NCBI GenBank assembly: GCA_900753285.1
Contig: CAADYN010000087.1
Coordinates: 1-8,245 of the forward strand
Reading direction: 5' to 3'
Origin: Clostridia bacterium
GTDB taxonomy: Bacteria > Bacillota > Clostridia > Oscillospirales > CAG-272
DNA: 8,245 nucleotides
Part shown: positions 1 to 6,107 of the stretch, one piece after another
Numbering within the stretch: position 1 is the stretch's first letter
How the letters are laid out: every line of letters begins with the position of its first letter
The notes under the pieces: model-generated
What the model saw: the letters and a program-made list of their open reading frames with translations, nothing else
Database searches by the model: none
What the model was told of the DNA's origin: nothing
Position numbers and translations under genes: made by a program

Positions 1-57
1 ATGAACATACACATAAGCAGCCGATACGCTGTCGGCACCGCGGGAGATGAGTCATGA
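1..57 (+). CDS. 3' end of an unidentified upstream gene (partial)
   Basis: An open frame runs from the left edge and stops at TGA 55-57, giving 18 visible residues (MNIHISSRYAVGTAGDES). An ATG happens to sit at base 1, but the true start is probably outside the window. The stop overlaps the ATG of the following acetyltransferase gene as ATGA (54-57), the arrangement usual for translationally coupled genes of one operon. The stretch is too short to assign to a family. Confidence 0.4.
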   Translation: MNIHISSRYAVGTAGDES

Positions 58-686
58 AGCCGACCGCCGTTGACCCGAAAAGCACGACCCGCGCGGCGGC
101 ATTCGACCTTTGGATGAGCGCACCGAACCCGATGGTGACTTTTTTCAAAACGCTCGATGTCACACCGCTTGTGAGGTACTCCCGCAGGCGCGGCCTTAAA
201 TTCAATATGCTCATGTGCTGGTGCGTCGGAAAGGCGGCAAGCGGGATCAAAGAGTTTTACCTGCTCCCCGTCGGACATGAACTTCTGAAATACGATACGA
301 TCGCGGTGAATACCATCGTAAAAAACAGGACAGGCGAGGTCAGCTCCTGCGATGTACCGTTTTCCGACAGCCTTGCGCGATTCAACGCCGATTATCTGCT
401 TCTGACCCGCGAAGCGGCGGAAAGCTGCGCAGATCACGACCTGACCGACAGCATGGTCATAGGCACCTCGGCGATAATCGATACCGAGATCGACGGTGCC
501 GTCGGTATGAACAGCGGCATTTTCAACAACCCCTTTATCATCTAGGGCAGATACCGCAGAGGTCTTTTCAAAACAACGCTCGGGCTGTCCTTTCAGTTCC
601 ATCACACGCAGATGGACGGAGCGCACGCGGGAAAATTCTTGCAGCTTTTGCAGGAAAACATATATAACATAAAATCACAAACATAG
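54..686 (+). pseudogene. Chloramphenicol acetyltransferase (CatA)-family O-acetyltransferase, interrupted by in-frame TAG
   Basis: The family transfers acetyl from acetyl-CoA to a hydroxyl of chloramphenicol or another small acceptor; active enzymes are cytoplasmic trimers. The first 163 residues match the family: a DVTPLVRYS segment near 35-43, KFNMLMCWCVGKAASGIKEF at 49-68, a YDTI motif near 80-83, FNADYL at 110-115 and VIGTSAI at 135-141. Translation then meets TAG at 543-545 (codon 164). The same frame continues without any shift as GRYRRGLFKTTLGLSFQ and then FHHTQMDGAHAGKFL, ending at TAG 684-686, so the full frame is 210 residues. The family normally reads W-G-(K/R)-Y here, so TGG to TAG explains the stop. 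The truncated protein lacks catalytic His184 and Asp188 and should be inactive. The start ATG 54 has GGGAGA at 42-47. GC is about 55% by hand count, above rsgA. A real nonsense mutation, amber suppression and a sequencing error cannot be separated here. Confidence 0.82.
639..668 (+). promoter_or_regulatory. Weak candidate promoter for rsgA
   Basis: TTGCAG at 639-644 and TATAAC at 663-668 are separated by 18 bp and lie inside the end of the acetyltransferase frame, about 45 bp before the rsgA start. Both boxes are only partial matches to consensus. It would give rsgA a transcription start independent of the broken gene upstream, but the match could be chance in AT-rich sequence. Confidence 0.25.
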
Positions 687-711
687 AAAAAACGAGGATT
701 TAATATATAGA

Positions 712-1698
712 ATGAATGAAATACACGCGAGAGTTATCTCTCAGGAAAAAGGACTTTATAAAATACAATACGGAACGGAAATAAAATCCGCGGCTGTGTC
801 GGGCAGATTCAGGTATGAAGCAATAACGGTGTCGGACTACCCCGCCGTAGGGGATTACGTTGCCGCGGATTGGTCGGACGAAAACAGCAACGCCGTGATT
901 ACAGAGCTGCTTCCGCGAAAGAGCTGCTTTATCAGAAAATCGGCAGGTCCGGTAAAGCAGGAGCAGGTAGTTGCCGCGAATATAGACACTGTGTTCATCT
1001 GTATGTCGCTCAACAACAACTTCAATCTGAGGAGACTCGAGAGATATCTTTCAATCACATATGACAGCGGCGCCATCCCTGTTGTGATTCTGACAAAATC
1101 AGATTTGTGCAGTGACGTGGAGAGCAAAATCGCGGAAGTGGAAAATACTGCCCCCGGAGCGGATATAATAGCTGTTTCGTCGCTCGAGGGAGACTATGAC
1201 GCGGTGATGAAGTACATTCTTCCCGGCAAAACGGTAGCGTTCATCGGTTCATCCGGTGTCGGCAAGTCTACGCTGATAAATAAGCTCATCGGAGAGGACG
1301 AGATTGCCACAGGCGCTATTGGAAACGGAGACCGTGGACGTCACACTACTACGCACAGGGAGCTTGTCACTCTTGAAAACGGAGCTTTTGTCATTGATAC
1401 GCCCGGTATGCGTGAGCTTGGAATGTGGGACAGCGGAAGCGGCATTGATACTGCCTTTCACGATATAGAGGAGCTTGCGCAAAAATGCAGGTTTTCCGAC
1501 TGCACACATACCTCCGAGCCTGATTGCGCTGTCCGTAAGGCTTTGGAAGAGCGAGAGCTTGACGCAGACCGCTTGGAATCGTATCGAAAGCTGAAAAAGG
1601 AAAACAAATACGCGGCGGACAACAGCAAATACCTCGAAGCAAAACGGACGAAGTTTAAAGAGATATCGAAGCTGAATAAAGCAAAGAGAAAACGCTGA
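712..1698 (+). CDS. rsgA: Ribosome small-subunit-dependent GTPase RsgA (YjeQ family)
   Basis: RsgA is a circularly permuted GTPase that binds the 30S subunit late in assembly and checks the decoding centre. The 328-residue protein has all family parts in permuted order: an OB-fold N-terminal region (about 1-85, with DYPAVGDYV at 42-50), G4 TKSD at 128-131, G5-like AVSS at 154-157, P-loop GSSGVGKS at 179-186, the HTTT switch I segment at 211-214, G3 DTPG at 229-232, and a zinc-binding Cys-X4-Cys-X-His-X5-Cys set at C259, C264, H266 and C272. The tail is strongly basic, fitting rRNA contact. Length is normal. The N-terminus (MNEIHARVISQEKGLYKI) resembles the longer YjeQ subtype. GAGGA at 694-698 lies 13 nt before ATG 712, slightly long. 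It is 25 bp after the acetyltransferase remnant and 19 bp before the membrane methyltransferase gene, so it is probably co-transcribed with the latter. Confidence 0.96.
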   Translation: MNEIHARVISQEKGLYKIQYGTEIKSAAVSGRFRYEAITVSDYPAVGDYVAADWSDENSNAVITELLPRKSCFIRKSAGPVKQEQVVAANIDTVFICMSLNNNFNLRRLERYLSITYDSGAIPVVILTKSDLCSDVESKIAEVENTAPGADIIAVSSLEGDYDAVMKYILPGKTVAFIGSSGVGKSTLINKLIGEDEIATGAIGNGDRGRHTTTHRELVTLENGAFVIDTPGMRELGMWDSGSGIDTAFHDIEELAQKCRFSDCTHTSEPDCAVRKALEERELDADRLESYRKLKKENKYAADNSKYLEAKRTKFKEISKLNKAKRKR

Positions 1699-1717
1699 CA
1701 AAAGGAAAGTGCAGATT

Positions 1718-2317
1718 ATGAAATATCCGATAGAAGAGCATATGCCGTATTTTGCGCTTGCTCTCGTGGTTCTGGTGTTGTTTTACACGGTTTATTTCGT
1801 GAAAATGCTGATTCAGCACAAGCACGGCATAAAAACACGTCAGATAGGTCGCAGAAAAGAAAAAGACATACATATGGTCGAGCTTCTCATGAGCATTGCA
1901 ACTCTCGCGGCTCCGGCAGCACAGCTTATCTCGATAGCATTCGGTTGGAGCTGTATGCCCTCGGGCGCGAGATTCACAGGTTTTTTAATAGGAATGCTCG
2001 GGGACATTATTTTTCTCATCTCCGTCGTGTGCATGAAGGACAGCTGGCGTGCAGGCATTCCCGACAAGGACAAAACCGAACTTGTGACAAACGGCATCTA
2101 CAAATTTAGTCGTAATCCCGCATTTTTAGGCTTTGACTTCATGTATGCAGGCGTGCTTTTGATGTATTTTAATCCGCTGACGGCAGTATTTTCGCTTTTT
2201 GCCGCTATCACGCTCCACTTGCAGATTTTGCAGGAAGAAAAGTACCTGACCTCAGTGTTCGGCTCGTCATATACCGCATATAAAAGCCGTGTGTTCCGCT
2301 ATCTCGGCAGAAGGTAA
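1718..2317 (+). CDS. Isoprenylcysteine carboxyl methyltransferase (ICMT/PEMT)-family membrane protein
   Basis: A 199-residue integral membrane protein of the ICMT/phospholipid methyltransferase superfamily, which uses S-adenosylmethionine at the membrane face. Hydrophobic segments lie at about 11-32, 55-75, 86-105 and 137-170. The family signature is clear in the C-terminal half: NGIYKFSRNPAFLGF at 125-139, His167, Glu173-Glu174 and FGSSYTAYKSRVFRYLGRR to the end. I chose ATG 1718 because AAGGAAAG at 1702-1709 is a ribosome site suitably placed before it; an in-frame GTG at 1709 overlaps that site and is less likely. It lies 19 bp after rsgA on the same strand. Bacteria lack classical prenylated CaaX proteins, so the substrate is unknown; a lipid or small isoprenoid acid is as likely as a protein. 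No terminator is evident between it and the merR promoter. Confidence 0.85.
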   Translation: MKYPIEEHMPYFALALVVLVLFYTVYFVKMLIQHKHGIKTRQIGRRKEKDIHMVELLMSIATLAAPAAQLISIAFGWSCMPSGARFTGFLIGMLGDIIFLISVVCMKDSWRAGIPDKDKTELVTNGIYKFSRNPAFLGFDFMYAGVLLMYFNPLTAVFSLFAAITLHLQILQEEKYLTSVFGSSYTAYKSRVFRYLGRR

Positions 2318-2354
2318 ACCCGAAAATTTTAAGAGAAAAAATGTCAAAACCCTA

Positions 2355-2385
2355 TTGACTCTCACACTGTGGCAGGCATTATAAT
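2355..2385 (+). promoter_or_regulatory. MerR-type promoter of the downstream regulator gene
   Basis: TTGACT (2355-2360) and a perfect TATAAT (2380-2385) are separated by 19 bp instead of the usual 17. Over-long 19-20 bp spacers are the known hallmark of promoters that MerR-family activators switch on by untwisting DNA between the two boxes. The first downstream gene is a MerR-family regulator 42 bp away, so autoregulation is the natural reading. The geometry is seen directly; the regulation is inferred. Confidence 0.82.
2361..2375 (+). promoter_or_regulatory. Imperfect dyad in the promoter spacer, likely MerR operator
   Basis: Within the 19-bp spacer, the sequence reads CTnnCAC-T-GTGnnAG, an inverted repeat with 5 of 7 arm positions paired and a single central base (2368). 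MerR dimers bind such dyads lying between -35 and -10. The dyad is centred 2 bp toward the -35 from the exact middle of the spacer, so the precise operator limits are uncertain. Confidence 0.55.
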
Positions 2386-2414
2386 AAACACGAGCTCAAA
2401 AAAGAACAGCAAAC

Positions 2415-2420
2415 AGGAGG
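2415..2420 (+). promoter_or_regulatory. Ribosome binding site fixing the GTG start of the MerR regulator
   Basis: AGGAGG at 2415-2420 stands 7 nt before GTG 2428-2430. No ATG lies at a suitable distance in this frame, and translation from the GTG gives the standard MerR N-terminus, so GTG is the start. Confidence 0.85.
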
Positions 2421-2427
2421 TACCGCC

Positions 2428-3243
2428 GTGCTGAAAATAGGAGAATTTTCAAAACTGTCCAGAGTCAGCGTAAGAATGCTGCGCCACTACGATGAGATAG
2501 GACTCTTAAAACCTGCCGAAATCGACTGCTTCACCGAATATCGTTATTACAGAGAGGATCAGCTCCCGACAGTCTGCCGAATCACCGCGCTGAAGGATAT
2601 GGGATTTTCGCTCGCCGATATTGTCAGAATCCTTGAGATATACGACGACAAGGAGAAGCTGGATGAGTATTTCGCGGAGAGGCAGAGAGAGCTTGAAAAA
2701 TTGTCGCAGGACACCGCATACAAGCTGACACTTCTGGACGCAGCCCGAAAGAGACTGAGAAAGGAAGAAACCATGAATTATAATGTAACAATCAAAACAA
2801 TCCCCGCCCGCTATGCTGCAACAGTACATACTACCATCCCGCGCTACGAGGAAGAGGGAACAGTTTGGAGCACTCTTATATCCGAAACCGCACACATGAA
2901 GCTCGTTGAAGCTGACCCGTGCCTTTGCGCCGTAACATTCCTCGACGGTGAGTACAAGGAAAAAGACGTGGAGGTCATGGCGTGGAAAACCGTAAATGGA
3001 GACTATCCTGACACCGAGCACGTGAAGTTCAAGACGCTCCCCGAAGTGACAGTAGCAAGCTGCACGTTCAAGGGAGGATACCACCTTATCACGGAGGTCT
3101 ATGCCGCAGTTGTAGCATGGCTCGACGCAAACGGATACGAAAGCGCAGGTCCGATGTTCAATATATACCACGTCAGCCCGCACGAGACAAAGAACCCCGA
3201 TGAATTCGTCACCGAGGTCTGCTACCCTGTGAAAAAGAAGTAA
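2428..3243 (+). CDS. MerR-family transcriptional regulator with GyrI-like ligand-binding domain
   Basis: A 271-residue BmrR/BltR/TipA-type activator. The N-terminal winged helix-turn-helix is plain (LKIGEFSKLSRVSVRMLRHY at 2-21, YRYYR at 38-42, the MGFSLADI segment at 58-65). A charged helix at about 75-112 would form the dimer coiled coil. From about 117 to the end is a GyrI-like domain, which in relatives binds hydrophobic or cationic drugs; Glu263 in TEVCYPV sits where BmrR-type proteins use an acidic residue for ligand. It lacks the cysteine pattern of metal-sensing MerR proteins. It starts at GTG with a strong ribosome site and its promoter has the 19-bp MerR spacer, so it probably controls itself. 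The targets are not obvious: no efflux gene follows before the terminator at 3302-3348. The membrane methyltransferase upstream or the ABC exporter 3 kb away are possible but unproven targets. Confidence 0.92.
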   Translation: MLKIGEFSKLSRVSVRMLRHYDEIGLLKPAEIDCFTEYRYYREDQLPTVCRITALKDMGFSLADIVRILEIYDDKEKLDEYFAERQRELEKLSQDTAYKLTLLDAARKRLRKEETMNYNVTIKTIPARYAATVHTTIPRYEEEGTVWSTLISETAHMKLVEADPCLCAVTFLDGEYKEKDVEVMAWKTVNGDYPDTEHVKFKTLPEVTVASCTFKGGYHLITEVYAAVVAWLDANGYESAGPMFNIYHVSPHETKNPDEFVTEVCYPVKKK

Positions 3244-3253
3244 GCGCAAGTAT

Positions 3254-3294
3254 CTGTTAACCGATATTTTATATAATTCCGTTAGAATTAACAG
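3254..3294. repeat. Nested inverted repeats after the MerR gene
   Basis: CTGTTAA (3254-3260) pairs with TTAACAG (3288-3294). Inside it TAATTC (3274-3279) pairs with GAATTA (3285-3290) around a 5-base loop. The two hairpins share bases 3288-3290, so they are alternatives. No T-run follows either, so they are not terminators by themselves. They may be chance features of a very AT-rich stretch or help stabilise the transcript end. Confidence 0.3.
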
Positions 3295-3301
3295 CATAAA
3301 C

Positions 3302-3348
3302 AAAGCAACCGAAAGTGAGCGTTAAAACTCATATCCGGCTGCTTTTTT
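3302..3348 (+). terminator. Rho-independent terminator of the MerR gene
   Basis: AAGCAACCG (3303-3311) pairs with CGGCTGCTT (3336-3344) with one mismatch. TGAG (3316-3319) pairs with CTCA (3328-3331) above it. Six T residues (3343-3348) follow. The hairpin ends next to the stop of the convergent glycosyltransferase gene (TAA on the minus strand at 3350-3352). It may also slow readthrough from that side, though the T-run is poor in that direction. Confidence 0.85.
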
Positions 3349-3349
3349 G

Positions 3350-4357
3350 TTATATTCCCGAATAATTGCCGCTTCTTATCTCGGCGATAACTCGGTCTAA
3401 AAATTCCTTGTTTGTCTCACATACGCCTGCTAAATACGGCTCTTTTTCGGCGAGATAGCTCCCGACCGCTTCGTCGTCCTTCTGCTGCAAAAGGAGCTTG
3501 TACGCTGAATACACCAAAAGCGCGAACTTGTTCTTCATTACGCCGTAGCCGTTCGTGTCGGGTGAGACTATCGCGTTCATCTCACTGAATTTGTCGTACC
3601 ATCCCGAGTACATATCGCACAAAAGCACAAGCTGTTCACATGAAAATCCGCTTTTTGAGAGGGAAGTCCGCGCGTCGTTCGGAAGTCTGTAAACATAGGT
3701 ACATACGTCAATTCCCATAACCGAGCGCGCCGTAGAGAGAGTTTTGAATTTGAAATCCATGTCCTCGGAGGTTTTCAGCTTTGTGTCAAAGTAAATCTCG
3801 TTCTCACGCAAAAACTCCCGCCTGAACAGCTGATACCATATTGCGTAGTTAATCCTCAGCTTGCCAAACAGCGCGTCATAAACAAGACTTCGGTCGTCCT
3901 CGTTTTCAATGCGCCAAACTCCCCTCATGCAGTCTGAATACTTGTAGCTGAACGAGTGGTAGTAGTTGTGCTGATCCTCATACCCCTTGCAGTCGCAGAA
4001 AATAATGTCCGGCGGAACAGTGTCTTTCAGCGCGTTAAGGATGCTGCAAAATGCGTGTTCTTCTACCATGTCGTCCGCGTCAACAAACCATATGTAGTCT
4101 CCGCTTGCCGAATTGATACCGTTGTTCCTCGCCTTGGCGACTCCGCCGTTCTCCTGTGAAATCACTTTGACTAAGGGAAACTTCTCGGAGAACTCATCAA
4201 GCAAAGCCGCGTAGTCGTCTGTTGAGCCGTCGTTTACAAAAACAAATTCAAACGAATGCCTGTCGTCAATTTCAGCCATATTTCGGCATATCGAGTCTGT
4301 CAGGTCACGAAGCAAAGGCATCGCGTTGTAGAAGGGAATAACTAAAGATATTATCAT
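3350..4357 (-). CDS. Family 2 glycosyltransferase (GT-A fold)
   Basis: A 335-residue cytoplasmic transferase that would move a sugar from a nucleotide-sugar donor onto a cell-surface glycan or glycolipid. The GT-A domain shows the opening ISLVIPFYN at 3-11, NDGS at 42-45, ENGGVAKARNNGI at 69-81, the metal/UDP-binding DADD at 93-96 and the SEDMDF motif at 197-202 that carries the likely base. The region after about 230 is helical and unassigned; no membrane anchor is seen. The frame is open to 4444, but I place the start at ATG 4357: GGAGA (4365-4369) is 7 nt upstream, the protein then begins at the canonical first strand, and the predicted transcript starts near 4409, inside the extension. 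Acceptor and donor cannot be told; relatives act in exopolysaccharide, capsule or teichoic-acid-like glycan synthesis. It follows the arabinofuranosidase on the same strand but has its own promoter. Confidence 0.9.
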   Translation of the reverse strand: MIISLVIPFYNAMPLLRDLTDSICRNMAEIDDRHSFEFVFVNDGSTDDYAALLDEFSEKFPLVKVISQENGGVAKARNNGINSASGDYIWFVDADDMVEEHAFCSILNALKDTVPPDIIFCDCKGYEDQHNYYHSFSYKYSDCMRGVWRIENEDDRSLVYDALFGKLRINYAIWYQLFRREFLRENEIYFDTKLKTSEDMDFKFKTLSTARSVMGIDVCTYVYRLPNDARTSLSKSGFSCEQLVLLCDMYSGWYDKFSEMNAIVSPDTNGYGVMKNKFALLVYSAYKLLLQQKDDEAVGSYLAEKEPYLAGVCETNKEFLDRVIAEIRSGNYSGI

Positions 4358-4364
4358 ATGCAAG

Positions 4365-4369
4365 TCTCC
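4365..4369 (-). promoter_or_regulatory. Ribosome binding site fixing the glycosyltransferase start
   Basis: On the minus strand GGAGA lies 7 nt before ATG 4357. This supports the 335-residue form over starts further upstream. Confidence 0.75.
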
Positions 4370-4389
4370 GGTGAAGATATATTTGACGT

Positions 4390-4411
4390 TTGCGCACATA
4401 TTTGTGTACAA
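4390..4411. promoter_or_regulatory. 22-bp imperfect palindrome at the transcription start of the glycosyltransferase gene
   Basis: The two 11-base halves match in 8 positions each: outer TTG/CAA, then CACA/TGTG, then the central AT. It begins 5 bp downstream of the -10 box and covers the predicted transcription start (about 4409). A protein bound here would block initiation, so a repressor operator is a reasonable inference. It does not match CcpA (cre) or CRP sites, and no cognate regulator is identified. Confidence 0.45.
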
Positions 4412-4415
4412 GAAC

Positions 4416-4444
4416 AGTATATCATCGCCGCGCGAATTTGTCAA
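4416..4444 (-). promoter_or_regulatory. Sigma-A promoter of the glycosyltransferase gene
   Basis: On the minus strand a perfect TTGACA (4439-4444) and TATACT (4416-4421) are separated by exactly 17 bp. Transcription would start near 4409, leaving a leader of about 50 nt. The -35 box begins only 16 bp after the arabinofuranosidase stop and no hairpin terminator lies between, so some readthrough from that gene is possible. Confidence 0.85.
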
Positions 4445-4460
4445 TATGTATTATGAATTG

Positions 4461-5963
4461 TTATCTTCCCACACCAATTTGCAGCACACTCACGGAATGA
4501 GGCGGCAGAGTTACATTGAGGCTTCCCAGATACATACCTAAACTTTCCTTTGTTATGCCGACTTCATTGCGTCCGATGTCGTTGTATGAATCCCTTGTGG
4601 GACCGTTCAGAGTGAAGATAACCGCGTTTCCTTGTGCCTCAGGCATTGATACAGTAATAGTCTGAGCCTCGTCGGGGTGCTTGTTCACTAACGCAAGAGC
4701 ATATCCCTCTTTGTCCGTCCACTTTGTCGCAAGCAGATCAAGGGTGTCCACTGTAACAGGCGCGCCGTACTTGTGATTTACCGTAAGCTCCGGCATTTCT
4801 TCACACCAGCTGTCGAGAACGGTGTCGCCCAGATAATTTACGTATAAGTCAAAAACATGGTATGTGCTGCGCAGAACAATTTCCTTTTCCGTTGTGAAAA
4901 TGCATCCGCGTGTGTTGATTATAGGCGCGAAGTTTGCCATGCCTACGATGTCGCAGTTGCGGTTCATTGCGCTCAGGAAGCAAGCCGTAAACACAGCGTC
5001 CGCCATAGTGTACTGACTGTTGTCGTCATTTTTGTCTCGCGGAGTAACATAGCTGTCCTTGCCGATACTCTGCTGAATGGTATGCACGTTGGGATGGTGC
5101 CACGAGCGCAGGTTCCATTCGTCAAACGCGATTTTTATCTTCTTCTCGAGCCGCAGAGCAGTCAGCAGACCTCTAACCTCCGCTACAGCATGGTCAACTC
5201 TGTCCGTGTAAGCCATGCACTGCTCGTAGTTTGCAAGCTCGTTTACCTGCGGAACCATGTCCCAGTATTCGTGCAGGGAGATCCAGTCCAAAAATTGTCC
5301 GCAGTGCTTTAACAGGTTCATGTTCCAGTCCACATCAGCAAGAGCCGCCGCGGAAAGCTGTATCGTGGGGTCGACATGCTTGAGCATCTTAGCGGATTCG
5401 AGAACCAGACGTCCCCATTCCTCCGCGGATTTTGCTCCGATTTCCCACCATCCGTAGTTTTCGTTTCCTATGGACCAGAATTTTACGTCGTGCGGCTTTT
5501 CATAACCGTTTGCAATGCGCATTTTGGAATAATAGCCTTCGTTGTCGAGGTTGCAGTATTCCGCCCAGTTGCTCATTTCCTCGGGAGTTCCTGTTCCGGC
5601 ATTCGTGCATATGTAAGGCTCGCATCCGATTTTCCTGCACAGCTTTATGTATTCGTCAGTGCCGAAGCTGTTTGGATCTTCCACTCTCCACGCCTTGTCA
5701 AACATGGGCTTGCGGTTCGGACCAACGCCGTTTTCCCAGTGATAGGATGAGACAAAGCATCCGCCGGGCCAGCGAAGTATGGGTGTCTTGATTTTCCTCA
5801 TAGCCTCGATTACATCCGTGCGGAAGCCATCCTCGTCAGCCAGAGGGGAAGCGGGGTCATATACTCCTCCGTAGATCTGCCTGTGAAAGTGCTCGATAAA
5901 GTGACCGTACAGCTTTATGTCGCGTATGCCGAATACTCTGTTCGCGTTTATGTTGAATTTCAT
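4461..5963 (-). CDS. abfA: Intracellular alpha-L-arabinofuranosidase, glycoside hydrolase family 51
   Basis: A retaining exo-enzyme that removes terminal alpha-L-arabinofuranosyl groups from arabino- and arabinoxylo-oligosaccharides. The 500-residue length is normal for clan GH-A family 51. Visible motifs are YGHFIEHFHRQIYGG at 19-33, RWPGGCF at 64-70, WSIGNENYG at 163-171 with acid/base Glu168, SLHEYW at 229-234, and IAFDEWN at 278-284 with nucleophile Glu282. A C-terminal beta-sandwich of the usual kind follows from about 390. There is no signal peptide, so it acts in the cytoplasm on imported oligosaccharides; liberated arabinose would enter araA/B/D-type catabolism, none of which is in the window. 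ATG 5963 has AAGGAGG (5970-5976) 6 nt upstream and its own promoter at 6028-6056. The frame is intact and the active site complete. Confidence 0.96.
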   Translation of the reverse strand: MKFNINANRVFGIRDIKLYGHFIEHFHRQIYGGVYDPASPLADEDGFRTDVIEAMRKIKTPILRWPGGCFVSSYHWENGVGPNRKPMFDKAWRVEDPNSFGTDEYIKLCRKIGCEPYICTNAGTGTPEEMSNWAEYCNLDNEGYYSKMRIANGYEKPHDVKFWSIGNENYGWWEIGAKSAEEWGRLVLESAKMLKHVDPTIQLSAAALADVDWNMNLLKHCGQFLDWISLHEYWDMVPQVNELANYEQCMAYTDRVDHAVAEVRGLLTALRLEKKIKIAFDEWNLRSWHHPNVHTIQQSIGKDSYVTPRDKNDDNSQYTMADAVFTACFLSAMNRNCDIVGMANFAPIINTRGCIFTTEKEIVLRSTYHVFDLYVNYLGDTVLDSWCEEMPELTVNHKYGAPVTVDTLDLLATKWTDKEGYALALVNKHPDEAQTITVSMPEAQGNAVIFTLNGPTRDSYNDIGRNEVGITKESLGMYLGSLNVTLPPHSVSVLQIGVGR

Positions 5964-5969
5964 GTGAAT

Positions 5970-5976
5970 CCTCCTT
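5970..5976 (-). promoter_or_regulatory. Strong ribosome binding site of the arabinofuranosidase gene
   Basis: A full AAGGAGG on the minus strand, 6 nt before ATG 5963, confirms the start and suggests efficient translation. Confidence 0.85.
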
Positions 5977-6027
5977 GGTTTGCGCTTTACTTGATTTTAG
6001 GCGTAATCATAGAATTATTGTGCTTTT

Positions 6028-6056
6028 ATTATATTATAACCGACAAAATGTTGCAA
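6028..6056 (-). promoter_or_regulatory. Sigma-A promoter of the arabinofuranosidase gene
   Basis: On the minus strand TTGCAA (6051-6056, 4 of 6 to consensus) and a perfect TATAAT (6028-6033) are 17 bp apart. A second overlapping TATAAT at 6033-6038 would give only a 12-bp spacer and is less suitable. Transcription from about 6021 would leave a leader near 57 nt. The weak -35 fits a promoter that is activated or tuned by a regulator. Confidence 0.7.
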
Positions 6057-6107
6057 GTGATTAACAAGATAAATTATTGTGATATCGTATCGAAAAATAG
6101 CAAAATC

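Noticed and set aside
543..545. TAG reassigned genome-wide (recoded genetic code) as explanation for the interrupted acetyltransferase
   Set aside because: The same frame ends with TAG at 684-686 at the normal family end, and no other gene in the window has an internal TAG.
1249..1701. 150-residue open frame antisense to rsgA
   Set aside because: It covers the P-loop to C-terminus of rsgA in reverse and shows no motif; a coding shadow.
2318..2354. Terminator after the ICMT-family gene
   Set aside because: The stretch is A-rich with no stable stem and no T-run on the plus strand.
2506..3303. 265-residue open frame antisense to the MerR gene
   Set aside because: Cysteine-rich, shadow-like translation with no family motifs, running through the nested hairpins after merR; the sense frame is a clear MerR/GyrI-like protein.
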